Below are positions 44,990-55,325 of a stretch of 64,000 bases of DNA, in pieces. The DNA comes from Gambelia wislizenii (taxonomy: Eukaryota; Chordata; Lepidosauria; Squamata; Crotaphytidae): NCBI GenBank assembly GCA_030847615.1, contig JAUMIR010000005.1, positions 166,188,596-166,252,595 of the forward strand. Reading direction: 5' to 3'. The notes under the pieces are model-generated. The model saw only the letters and a list, made by a program, of their open reading frames with translations. It ran no database searches and was not told the origin of the DNA. The position numbers and the translations under genes are program-made. How positions within the stretch are numbered: the first letter of the stretch is position 1; each line of letters starts with the position of its first letter.

Positions 44990-45610
44990 GAAGCTGGGAA
45001 GATGGCGGTCCAGGGCCTATGCAGCATACATTTGGCCAGGGCGGGAGCTGTGGGCCAGGCCGGGGGCAACTGCAAACTAGTAGGGCTGCCTAATGATGTG
45101 GTTAATGGTTGGCAGTAGACGGTTCCCATGGGGGAACGCCTTGATGGTGGATGTCTTGGGTCGTGATAAGGGAGGAAGTTAGGGGTCTCCGTCAAGTCCA
45201 AGTTTAAGTGCAAGTTCAAGTTCAAGCTCAAAGGAGACCCCTCCCCCCTTTGTTATAATGTCATTTGTTTTCAGGGGAGGAGAGAGAGTCGGGCAGGTCA
45301 GCTCAGCCATCATCTCTCTCCTCCATGGGCGCCGGGATTGACCAGCGGTTTGCCATTGGTCTGCATGGGAGGAGCAATTAGAGATCACAACCCAGACATG
45401 GCCGCCAACCATTTAGCTTTGCAAATTGCGGCCAATTTTATTGCCAACAATATGTATTACTCTTCTACAATGTATTTACTAACCTGTATTTAACCTATGT
45501 TTTCCAAAGATGTAGTAAAAAACATACTGTTAGCCACCAACATAAGTGTATGTGTCTTGTCTTCGAGGGCGGAAGGAGCGGTATGGTCTGGGTCTGCAAT
45601 GTGGCAACTC
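44990..45610. other. Unclassified LTR-like block
   Basis: GC-rich, with 'gggaagatggcggtcc' near its start and a U5-like finish ('gtgtcttgtcttcgagggc', 'tggtctgggtctgcaatg'). It could be a solo LTR or retroelement end, but I cannot find matching target duplications. A hairpin at 45181-45242 lies within it. Confidence 0.3.
45181..45242. repeat. 10-bp perfect stem enclosing AAGTTC hexamers
   Basis: 'aggggtctcc' (45181-45190) and 'ggagacccct' (45233-45242) are exact complements. The 42-base loop consists of variants of CAAGTT/CAAGTC. Confidence 0.9.
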
Positions 45611-46161
45611 AGACCTTCTACACCTCCCCATTTGTCATAAAACTCACATACCTTTTCAGTTAACAAAATGATGTATAACTCTTCTGATTTTCTGTCTCCA
45701 TCTAAACAAATATGTTGTGTGTGAAAGAGGTAGGGTGGGCTCATTAGAATGGGTGGACTCCAAGAGAAACCAACTCTCCTTTGTTTTCCTTTTCACAAGT
45801 TCTGGGCACATTGAATCTGGCAAATAAACACATAAGTACAGAAGACTATGAAACAGTCAGAGCTTATAGAAAACTTTAACAAAAGGCATAGTAAGCTTAT
45901 TTCCAGGGCAGAGGTTGAATAATGTGTCCTTAATGAACTCAGGCACTCTTAATAGTCTCCAAGTATGTTAAATAATTGAGACCAAGTTGAAAATGTTATG
46001 AGGATGCCTAATGGGGGATTATGTGTGTCAGTGTTTTTAAACATTATTGGATTATAGACAGCTCTTTATGCTCTGAATAATATATTTTAAAAACTGATGG
46101 AGTGATAAGGCATTTGTTTCCTATGAATAATCACATTCACCACTAATTTGGGCACACGCGC

Positions 46162-46195
<34 letters not shown>

Positions 46196-47180
46196 GAAAC
46201 CATTTCCTAACACCTGTTCATTTTGTAAAAAATGATGGCGTTGATTCAAACACATTAAAAAACATAAAGAAAATTATTGATAATTTGCCACCTGCTTTCT
46301 GAGAATCAATATTGTATTCTGAAAACTAGGGACTGAAAGAGAGAGAGAGAGAGATCACACTTTAGGGTCCTTAATGAACTGTAGAATGGTGTCACACTGT
46401 GAGAATTTTGAATGAGCTGGTAAAACTATTAACAACTAGCATAATCAACCCTGAAATTTAATGCTGCATATTTGCACTTAGGGAAAGAAACACATGAGAA
46501 TTGCTTTCCCATCTGTTAGAAATGTAGTATTCTTTTTATAGCAGATATAACTTTATATATTTAAGTTGGGGGGACTATAATGTTGTTTATCCACAAATTA
46601 TAAACAAATAAGAATGAAGATATGTGTTATGTACAGCTGTTCAGCATGCCTGGAGTTCTTTCTAGACCTTTGGTTTACCCCAGCAACACACAATATAATT
46701 GGTGTACAAATTGGAGATAATGTGAGAACCCCGGGATTCCTGCCTCCAGATTCATAGCAATTTTGAAAACAGTTGCAGAATTTAAGTAGCATTTGCAAAC
46801 TGCTGGTGTTCTCCATTGAGGTCAAAAAGGAATTGTTTTCCACAGACTGTACTTTTCATGCACAGATGGAACAAGTCCCACTTCCCCTGTGTTATAAAGC
46901 TTCTTCCTTAGCATTGGAGACACAACAAATATTAATTAATTAATTCATTCATTCATTCAAGAAGTGATAATCCATTTTCTTTGTAGAATATTTTTTTAAA
47001 AAATCAGAAACTACACAAAATAGATGTCTAAAACAAATTTAAACTACTAAAATCAATAACTTTCAATAGAAGAAAAAATTCTTTTAAAAATGGATAACAG
47101 TTGGGAGGGGGGGACTCATTATTAACCCTTTAATCCAAACAAATGGGTGGACAAAATATAAAGGTCTTGGTTGCTGACTT
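45611..47180. other. No gene seen; two microsatellites
   Basis: (CA)n lies at 46164-46192 and (GA)n at 46337-46354. The remainder is AT-rich and unique-looking, with an ATTA/ATTC run near 46928-46960. Confidence 0.5.
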
Positions 47181-47316
47181 GACACTCAAGAGAGGGAACC
47201 AATCAAACATCTCCTGGAAAAATGTTCTACAACTGGGATACTGTATGAGACACTCAAGAGAGGGAACCAATCAAACATCTCCTGGGAAAATGTTCTACAA
47301 CTGGGATACTGCATGA
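47181..47316 (+). repeat. 68-bp tandem duplication
   Basis: Units 47181-47248 and 47249-47316 begin 'gacactcaagagagggaacc' and differ at about two positions. The surrounding sequence is single-copy. Confidence 0.97.
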
Positions 47317-47946
47317 GATGGATGAAAATTTAATTTTAGTTTGGTTTTGAAAAGGATTTAACAAGTTTCTTGAATTTCTTCATGACTGTGATAGAAAGAA
47401 CACTGCATGTTTTGTGTGTGGTGTGTGTGTGTTTGATTTTAGGTAAATGTGAATGTGAAAGAAAGTCAAACTAACAATTTCCAGGCTAAAGGCTATGACT
47501 GCTTCATTCCTAAAAGTCTGGGTTTGCATTCCTCTGTATTAACCCTGTTAGCACTAAAGTAGGATTAGGGGTTGAAATGGGTTGCACATTACATTTTCTC
47601 TCCTCTCAAATGGCCACAAGAAAGAAATTGGAAACATTCACTTGTTGGTTTAACCTAACCAGAGTTTCTCATTACATTCTGTTACGCAAAGAGGTGGGGG
47701 GTCCATCTGTGATCATAGCGCTATATTAATATTCTGGGGAATTGTGATTAGCTCAAATGGAAGGCTGCAAGGGGGCTGGATACTTTCAGAACCTTTGTAC
47801 AGACTTGATAGATGAGCATCTTTAGCTATTGTGTGCAAATTGCAGGTAGATAGGTTTAAAGTGTGGATGTTGGCAGCAAGGCATGTACACATATACTCCT
47901 AGTAGGATGATGAGCAGGTGAGGCCTTACTGGTTTCTCATGCTTAG

Positions 47947-48066
47947 CCTTACAGGAAGGCAGTGGCAAACCATTCCTCAGTAACCTCTCCAAGAAAACCT
48001 AAGAGAGGGTCACCCTCAGTTGGAACTGAGTAGAAGGTACATAACAACAACAAAAACAACAACAAT
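47947..48066 (+). mobile_element. SINE 3' part with CAA tail
   Basis: 'ccttacaggaaggcagtggc' opens the SINE body, and 'gagggtcaccctcagttgg' with a CAA-rich run closes the tail. The head is missing or too diverged to identify. Confidence 0.7.
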
Positions 48067-48067
48067 A

Positions 48068-48294
48068 TGCTGGACACATGCAGGGGGGCTTGCTCATGTG
48101 CTGTAGACCAGCTTCCTGGCTTCAGAGAGTGGGATGTGGGTGGCAGTGGCAGCTACAGCAACAGGCCAGCATGGTGGTCAGCACACCTTCCCATTTCATG
48201 CCAGTAACAGGGGAGGAACAGGACTGATCTGCAGGGAGAATATACTGGTAGGAAGCTGGCATATTCTGACCCATATACAGCAGATGAGCCCTTG
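48068..48294 (+). mobile_element. TIR DNA element, family 2, 5'-truncated copy B
   Basis: 'acatgcaggggggcttg' through 'acagcagatgagccc' corresponds to 2478-2688 of copy A. The right terminal repeat is decayed. It abuts the SINE tail to its left. Confidence 0.65.
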
Positions 48295-48471
48295 GTCTCT
48301 ACTAGGATATATTTAGTTCAGCTGTGGCCGGGGTGATGCTAGTGATCTCTATGCTGATCAGACACAGTGGGTAGAATCGTGCAGTCACTCAGATATTTTT
48401 TGGACTACAAAGTCCATCATTCTTCACCATTTGATATGCTGGCTATGTCTGCTGGGATTTAGGGCATAGAA

Positions 48472-48790
48472 TCATAGAATTGTAGAGTTGGAAGAGACCT
48501 CAAGGGCTATCCAGTCCAACCCCCTGCCATGCAGGAATAACAAGCAAATAATTGCCAACAGATGGCCATCCAGCCTCTGTTTAAAAACCTCCAAAGAAGG
48601 AAACTCCACCACACTATGAGGCACTGTATTCCACTTCTGAACAGCTCTTACTTTCAGGACATTCTTCCTAATGTTTAGATGGAATCTCTTTTCCTATAAT
48701 TTGAACACATTGCTCTGTGTCCTAGTCTTTGGATCAGCAGAAAACAAGCTTGCCCCATGTCAGAATCCTCAGTCCTTCTAGGCATCTGTA
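48472..48790 (-). mobile_element. CR1 LINE 3' end, antisense, older copy
   Basis: 'agaatcatagaattgtagag' and 'tccagtccaaccccctgcca' mirror 43683-43760. It continues to about the point equivalent to 43975 and then decays. The frame is broken. Confidence 0.88.
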
Positions 48791-49077
48791 CATGTTCAGA
48801 AGGCAACAATAGCAGAACAGCAGAAAAATGATTCCCAGTTGCACAAAACCATATTCCAGATGAATAAAACATGGAGACAAGTAAAATAAGCTATTTACAG
48901 TAGAAAGCAAAATCAGCTCTCTGTCTCTCTGTGTCTCTACAGGGCAAAACAGCTTCTGCTTCCCACAGACACAGACACCACTGATAACATGAAATCAAAA
49001 CATAAGACATTCACAGGCTCAACTAGTGGGAACTCTACAGCATGGGCTGGCATCCAAGAAAGAGGTTGCCCGTGATT

Positions 49078-49246
49078 AAAATATGGCTCTGCGGCTTCCG
49101 AAGCTTCATGGAAGTGACATGGATGGTTTCGGGAGAGGGACAATGGCGTCCGAAAATGTCCCCCTGCCGTGCAAGACCGCCGTCCCTCTCCCAAAAGCTC
49201 CTCCCGCGCTAGGCACGCTGAAACGTGGTCTGAAAATCTCCTATGC
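49078..49246 (-). mobile_element. Family-3-like terminal fragment inserted in CR1 ORF1
   Basis: On the minus strand it begins 'ggagattttcagaccacg', matching the family-3 termini, and contains an inverted pair ('ttttgggagaggga' / 'tccctctcccgaaa'). CR1 protein similarity ('LLVHVGTNNTARH') stops exactly here. The other end is not clear. Confidence 0.55.
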
Positions 49247-49989
49247 CTTGCAGTATTGTTGGTTCCCACATGGACCAAAAGGAAGGGATAACGGTCAGAA
49301 GGCATGATGAGTCTTGTCAGCCTCTCTGTTAGATCTTGAATTTTTGCCCCATGGAGACAGCATACCTCCCAAGACATTTTGTCAGGACTGCAAACTACTG
49401 CTTCTGTTCCTTGCAGCAGGGAATCCTCTATCACCACCACCCTCCTTCTTCGAGTCTTGGCAGAGGCCACTTCATACGCTGGATCTACTAAGGTTCCCTG
49501 TGTGTTCCCTAAGGCCTAGCACTGCTCCTCTTCCTCTTCTCTGGAAAGAGAGAGAGCTTCAAATCGATTCTGTAGCTTCAAGCTGGCCGGACGAGCCCTC
49601 GCCCTTCTACTTCTCTGTATCACATTCCTCCAACTGTTCATTTGCTGTGTCTGGGAGATGGCCTCCTCCATAGACACCTCCCTGGTGTGTTCTGCTTCCA
49701 GGATGGTCTTCTCTGCTCTTTTGAACAAAACTTCTCACTCCCTAATATTCAGAAGAGTAGATACCATGTCCTCAACATGCTTGACCTTCTCTTCCAGCAG
49801 GGCCACCAACTTGCACTTGCTGCAGATATAGCTTCCCTCCCCCTCTGGCAAGAAGACAAACATCCCGCAGGTGTTGCAGGTGAGAGCAGCAGCTCCCTCA
49901 TTGGCCATATTCAGTCTTATTAAGTAGTCACTGAAAGAGAACTTTAAGCTTCCCTGTCCAAACTCCTCTAGTATCTCCCCTCCACCCAA
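49247..49989 (-). pseudogene. CR1 ORF1 (zinc-finger plus SGNH-type esterase), broken
   Basis: The minus-strand N-terminus 'TCNTCGMFVFLPEGEG' and 'YICSKCKLVALLEEKV' gives C-x2-C and C-x2-C pairs of the PHD-like finger, followed by a coiled segment. A second frame reads 'SLKLQNRFEALS'. A third has 'RRVVVIEDSLLQGTEAVV' and 'YPFLLVHVGTNNTARH', the SGNH/esterase block (G-D-S altered to E-D-S, G-T-N retained). Two frameshifts are visible. Role in the family: RNA-binding or membrane-interacting ORF1. This copy is not functional. Confidence 0.8.
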
Positions 49990-50085
49990 TGCCTGTTGGC
50001 CTTGCTTTTCAGAAGAGCACCTATGCCCCTGTTATGTTAGTACTGTGCACGCTGCAAGGTACTTGCTGCTGATTTTCTAAGATTA

Positions 50086-50554
50086 ACCTTATGCTGTCTC
50101 TTCCACCACACCCATGCCAAACACTCCTGCTGTCCTCTTTCCTGTTCCCCTCACTCCTGTACACCGAGCTCCAGAGACTGAAGCTGCAGCTATAGAGAGA
50201 GCGAGAGCTACTGGCTGCTAGCCCCTCATTCTGCCTCTGACCTACTCTTAGCTCCTCCCTCTGCCTCTGACCTACTTCCTTTCAGCTGTCTCTGACTCAC
50301 TTGCTCTCAAGAGAAGCAGCTCACCACACAAATGCTAATGAGCCCCTCCCCCAGGCAAGCCTACACTCAGCCCACACAAACAGACAGCCTTGACCCAAGC
50401 AAGCACACTAGCCTTAGCCCAACAAACTCTCTGGGACCAAAGAAGTTTAATTCAACAGCCACAAGCTTACCTTATGCTGTCTCTTCCACCACACCCACGC
50501 CAAACACCCCTGTTGTCCTCTCTCCTGTACACCGAGCTCCAGAGACTGAAGCTG

Positions 50555-50558
<4 letters not shown>
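50086..50558 (-). repeat. Duplicated block in CR1 leader
   Basis: The block from 'ccttatgctgtctcttccac' to 'gagactgaagctgcagc' occurs at 50091-50190 and again at 50469-50557. The second lacks about 15 bp. Tandem leader units may reflect promoter repeats. Confidence 0.85.

Positions 50559-50602
<44 letters not shown>
50559..50602 (+). repeat. (GA)22 microsatellite
   Basis: A pure GA run. It lies between a CR1 leader and a family-3 TIR element, whose GAGATTTTC terminus it merges with. Confidence 0.98.
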
Positions 50603-50606
<4 letters not shown>

Positions 50607-51266
50607 CAGAAGGGTCCTAAAACTTCGTTTCTGTCTCACTAACACTCCCATTCCTATAACTGAATAAAATAAAAATATTCACACATCTACCTGGTAGCAA
50701 GACAGAAACAGCTCCCCCTCTCCTTGGCAGCCCGGGAGTAAATGCAACCATTGTAAATCTGCATTTATGACCCAGAAAGCAAATCCTGCCTGTTCTTGTG
50801 AGAGAATGATCATGCGGGGAATTTAAAAATAAAAACCAATCCAAACATTAAGAAGCAAAACTAAGCACTAGAACATACTTTAAACAGTACAAGTAACCCG
50901 GGGTGTGTGTGTTAAAAAGGGTGTCACTTACCTCTCTGTCCTGAACAAACCGAGAAGTGTTTGGGATGGACCTCCCTGTGACATCACTGTCATGCTGAAT
51001 TGCACCAGCAATGGGGCAATGAAAAATGGGGCAATGGGGCAATGCCCCCCAGAACAGGGCACTGGTTCGCATACCCATAATCGCGTAACAAAAACAGAAA
51101 AAGAGATCTATTAATGACTTTTCCCCATGAATAAAAAAACATGGACACTAAATGGAAGCAGCACAGGGGCACAATGGGATAGGGACAATGTCATCTGAAA
51201 GGGAAATCCTTCAGTGATGCTGTTGCATCCCTGTCATGGATTATTAAACCCATCTGATAATCTTCT
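50597..51266 (-). mobile_element. TIR DNA element, family 3, copy D
   Basis: The left 'agattttcagaaggg' and right 'ccatctgataatctt' ends are imperfect inverted repeats. 'gaatttaaaaataaaa', a 'cccgggagtaaatg' block and the minus-strand donor-like AGGTAAGTG (50925-50933) place it in family 3. A small GGGGCAAT repeat sits at 51012-51045. Confidence 0.75.
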
Positions 51267-52850
51267 TACAGTCCAACAATACCTGGGGAAATGGCTGCAT
51301 GAGTCCCAAACCTGATCTAAGTGGCTGATTTGGAGCTGCTGTATGGTCCTGTCTTGTGCTGGGTAACTATAGTAAGTTCACCTTTCAGCTTCTTGCCATT
51401 GTTAGGATGCTGTGACTTTATGAGATTAAAAACTCTCAAATACCTTCAAAAACCTTCAATCAGCTTGCAAGAACTCTGAATCTGTTAACCACCCTGCGCA
51501 TATTTAATAATGTTATTGTGAATATTTAGATTAATATTCAGTTCCAGCAAGGCAGGAATAAAATATTATACGCATTTATCATACAAGATTTTTTTTAAAA
51601 AAAAAATGAAGTCTTGGGGCAATGAAAACTGCTGCAAACATTCCATGCTCTTTGAAATATTAATTAAAAACAAACCTCAAATAACAACTTGAATATAATG
51701 AATTCTAGATGCACCTGGCATGTAAATAAAGAAGGGTTAATACTTCCTCCTATTTTTTTCAATGTTAAGTTGTAAATCAGGAGTTGGAATCGAGTGGCCC
51801 TCCAGATGTTATTGGACTGCAACTCCCAGAATCCCTAGCCAACATAGCCAGTGGTGAAGAAATCCAGGAGAAACTGACAAATGCTGCCTATACAAACAGA
51901 CGGATTGAAGTACTTATTTCTTAAACATCTGCCTTTTAATCCTTTCAATGTTTCTGGTACTGAATTATGGCTGCTACCTTTACTTTTCTTTTTCCTGACA
52001 GGCTTTTCATCTTGAATGAATACTTTGTAGACAAATACAAAATGATCTTTGCCGTCTTGGGAACCTATTGAATTGGGCCAGTGCATGGTAGCTGAGAATT
52101 TTATTCTGCTTGTTATTGGTAAGAACTTACCAAAATTTGCAAGGTCTTAATAAACATGATTGAAAGGACTTGAAATCAAGCTATCTACCTGTCTTAAGAA
52201 GGAACAAATGCTGACTGGCTGCTCTTCCTTCAAAATACAAGTAGGTGCATTAAGCACACATTTCAATAGTATGCTTAATACAGAGTGTAGTCAGGCTCTT
52301 AGCTTCAGATGCCCAACCCCACATAGAAGTCAATGTTGACCTAAGGCAAGTCTTGGATCCCAATATCCAGCTAATAACAACCAGCCTTAATGTCACAAAA
52401 AGTGTCAGAGGAACTAACTGCTTTAATTAAGCTCAGACCTTGAAGATGAGAAATCTGGACAAGTGAAACATACTTGATGGCCACTTTATCCAAACTTTCT
52501 CCACCTTTCCCAAATGAAGGGATGTATCAAAACAATAACAAAGAGAACATTCAATTTACCCCTAGTTTCTAACCTCATTTTGACATGGGATCTTTTTATC
52601 TTTTTAACCTGAGAACTCTGTCAGATAATTTAGGATGTGAACACTAGTGAATAACTAAATTCCAATCCACACAGTAACCTGGGAGACCTCGAACAGACCA
52701 GTTTGCACTGAAGTTTGCAAGTTGTGAGTTTCTCAAGCATCTCAAAGTGTGGTGCAATATGGAAGTCTCTAGTTAGCTATAAAGGTTATTTATTCTGCAA
52801 GCTGGTAGACAGGCATCCAAAGTACTAGTAAACCAATATTTCAACAGGGT
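51267..52850. other. No gene seen; one MITE remnant
   Basis: 'tggccctccagatgttattgg' with 'actgcaactcccagaatccc' (51797-51835) is a remnant of a common palindromic MITE. Similar remnants lie near 23945, 29240 and 48395. The rest is unique-looking. Confidence 0.5.
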
Positions 52851-52854
52851 TAAA

Positions 52855-53195
52855 GTTTGTCTGGAGCCAGTGTGAGAGTTGGACTAGGACTCCAGAAGAC
52901 CAGCATTTGGATCCCTGTTCAGCTATGGATACCCACTTTGCAATGCTAAGCATGCCACATTCTCTCAGCCTTACAAATGTAAATCTCCATACATTTTGTT
53001 TTTGCAGGCCAAAACTAATAATTTCTCAGTTTTCTCCTCATTGAAAGAAAGCTGTCAAAAACTGCACAGCGTTTGAAACTTTTGATCCCTAGCCAGCCTT
53101 AGAAGAAGTTAATGACAAATTTCATTTCCATGATTCTTCCCAAGAATGCCTTAAGTCAATATAAATTGAAGTCAACTTGAAAGCACACACAACAT
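52855..53195 (+). mobile_element. tRNA-derived SINE
   Basis: The head 'gagagttggactaggactcc' and 'agcatttggatccctgttc' corresponds to the A- and B-box portions of a tRNA-like promoter (B box degraded from GTTCGAATC). Then come 'ctctcagcc' and a body with an insertion of unrelated sequence. The tail is 'aattgaagtcaacttgaaag' plus an ACA run. The tail matches the other SINEs and BovB here. Confidence 0.75.
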
Positions 53196-53212
53196 CATAC
53201 GTTTGTCAACTA

Positions 53213-53715
53213 AGGGCTCATCTATAAAAGCCAGAATACACCGACTCCCTGCCAGCCTATGCTGGCCATGGATCTGACCCATTCCTTCCCTGTTATCACC
53301 CCAAATTGGATGGAATCCAGACAGGCATGCTGATCCATTGCTGCAGCTGCCACCATCTCCTATGTTCTGGAAGTGATGAAGCCAGCCCGCAACATGTAAA
53401 CATGTTGGGACCCCTTCCTGCTTCAGAAGGGCAAGGCAGACTGCATCTGCAGTGATGGTATGGCTTGTTGGGATGGATTCCTCCAGACATGCAGTGCTCA
53501 ATCCATTCCTTCCTGGTAGGAACAGATTAAGCCAGGTATTATTTTACAATGGTTTATCAGGCCCTACCCTATTCTAGCCCCATCTGAGCCCCATATCTGC
53601 CCAGGACTACCTGGGGCAGAATGGGGCAAAAGCTCTGCATCATCTGGACTACAGGGGTCTAAGATGGGGCCAGATGGGGGGCAGATGGGGTATATTGCCC
53701 ATGTAGACAAGCCCT
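53213..53715 (-). mobile_element. TIR DNA element, family 2, copy C
   Basis: The ends 'agggctcatctataaaagcc' and (reverse complement) 'agggcttgtctacatggg' are inverted. The interior is antisense to 2135-2688 and 48068-48294 ('catgtaaacatgttggga', 'ccttccctgttatc'). It has no coding capacity. Confidence 0.75.
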
Positions 53716-54519
53716 ACATCTTGACTTAATCATTAATAATAGTATGGGCAGACACCCTGTATTCCTTTGGAGTCAGATAGTTGTTAACTGGGGAGGGCAG
53801 CTGTACCCTGGTTGCTTTCTACTGCTGTCCATCATTTTAACTTTCCTAAAATGTTTCAGAACAATGCTATGTTATGATAGCATTTTCCAAGGTGCATTAT
53901 GAGGGAAATGGCCTTGGAATTCCCTTTGGAATGATGCAATTCTGTGACATTGTATTGTTCTGAGGCATTATGAGGAAATGTTCAACAACAACAGTAAGGA
54001 GACATTACTTTGGTGCCAGCTGCCACTAAAATATCCCCTTCAAAGCAGCTAAAAAGCAATTTTCTGAGAATCAGTATCACATTCTGAAAATTAGTGGAAG
54101 AAAATTTTCTTCACTTTCCCCATCTCTCTTTATGATGTGAGGGAGCCTGATGTGAAGGAACAGTCAGACATTTGTCATCCTATATGTCATTTGAAATGGT
54201 AAAGTTCTAGATGCTCTTTACCACAAAACTGTGAGTTTAAGTAGGGATAGGTAGTTAGTATATAAAACTAAAGTAGATTCTCCTGGATGTTAATCACCTT
54301 GAGAAAATACAGTTAAAATAAAATTAGGTCAAACTAAGCTTTAGTAATTGAAACGGTGCTAATTTAAGAAAGTGATCATTGTGGACTGTTCACTACCTTT
54401 ATGTATATGATTCACAGATTATTATTTAAAAAAACCCTCTGTAAATTAATCACTTCTTTCAGGGATACCAATACATTTAGTTTGCATGTTAGTAGCACAT
54501 TCTATATTGACACCAATTT
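53716..54519. other. No gene seen
   Basis: Unique-looking sequence without recognised repeats or reading frames of note. Confidence 0.4.
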
Positions 54520-54830
54520 AGAGTAGTCCACTTCACTAAAGCTTGCAGATTAAATCAATTATCTAATTGCCACAGCCAGTTAAAAGTGAAATTAAATGGA
54601 TTCTGAACATTAATAACGGCCTGTAATAAGACAAACTATCTCTTAATAATGCATAGACTCCTGATGAAAATAAATTTCCTGTTTTCCTGGTGGTGATCAC
54701 ACAAGGGAATTTTTTATCTAGTGCATTTAAAATGAGTATTGATTGAATGGATGATAATTAATGATAAAAATTGATTAAAATGAGTTCATTTAGTGAACAA
54801 TTGAAGTGTAAAGTATAACGGCAAAAACAG
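54520..54830. promoter_or_regulatory. Candidate conserved noncoding block
   Basis: Repeat-free and rich in ATTA/TAAT cores ('attaaatcaattatctaatt', 'aatggatgataattaatgat') with intervening unique blocks such as 'ttaataacggcctgtaataa'. The texture resembles vertebrate developmental enhancers. This is inference only, since conservation cannot be seen from one sequence. Confidence 0.25.
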
Positions 54831-55124
54831 ACAAGAGAATAACAGACCATTATCACAAACACTATCTAAATATTTACAAATTATGAATACTGCTACATTC
54901 AAACCTGAAATCAGGATTTCAATGTACTTAATAAAAAGAGCTTACATATCATAGGGAATTGATAACAGTAGAGCAAAGCAGCATTACACAGACAGGGAAG
55001 TGGGGGAATCTTGCAGTTTAAATGTACAGAAAACATGGGGGGGGGGTGCTATGCAGCAGAAAGGGAAAATTGACTTTCCTTTGTGTTAACAGCAAGAGTG
55101 GGTGTAATGTCCCTTCAACTCACC

Positions 55125-55325
55125 TGTTGATTTATGGAGACTCCATGAATTTCAGAAGGTTTTCTTAGGCAAGGAATCCTCAGAGGTGGTTTAGCCAGTT
55201 CCTTCCTCTGAAATATAATCTACAGCACCTGGCATTCATTGACAGTCTCCCATTCTACCAAGGCTGATCTTGCTTAGCTTCCAAGATCAAATAGATCTGG
55301 TGTCCTTTAAGATATTTAGGCTCTG
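55125..55325 (-). mobile_element. 5S-rRNA-derived SINE, antisense copy
   Basis: On the minus strand 'gatcttggaagctaagcaag' and 'ggtagaatgggagactg' follow 5S rRNA. 'gaaaccacctctgaggatt'-type body sequence and the tail end ('aaattcatggagtctccata') come next. It is more diverged than the copy at 22171 but has the same architecture. Confidence 0.9.

Larger units (their letters stand above)
49247..50558 (-). mobile_element. CR1 LINE 5' region, antisense
   Basis: On the minus strand it comprises a leader (49990-50558) with a duplicated ~110-bp block followed by ORF1 (49247-49989). The leader adjoins a GA microsatellite. The CR1 copy at 61660 shares the ORF1 esterase part. Confidence 0.75.

Noticed and set aside
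44990..45610. A confident solo LTR
   Set aside because: It has an LTR-like texture but no TG...CA boundary pair with flanking duplication. It is kept only as an unclassified block.
52860..52930. A tRNA gene
   Set aside because: It has A/B-box-like motifs but no cloverleaf, and it is followed by SINE body and tail.
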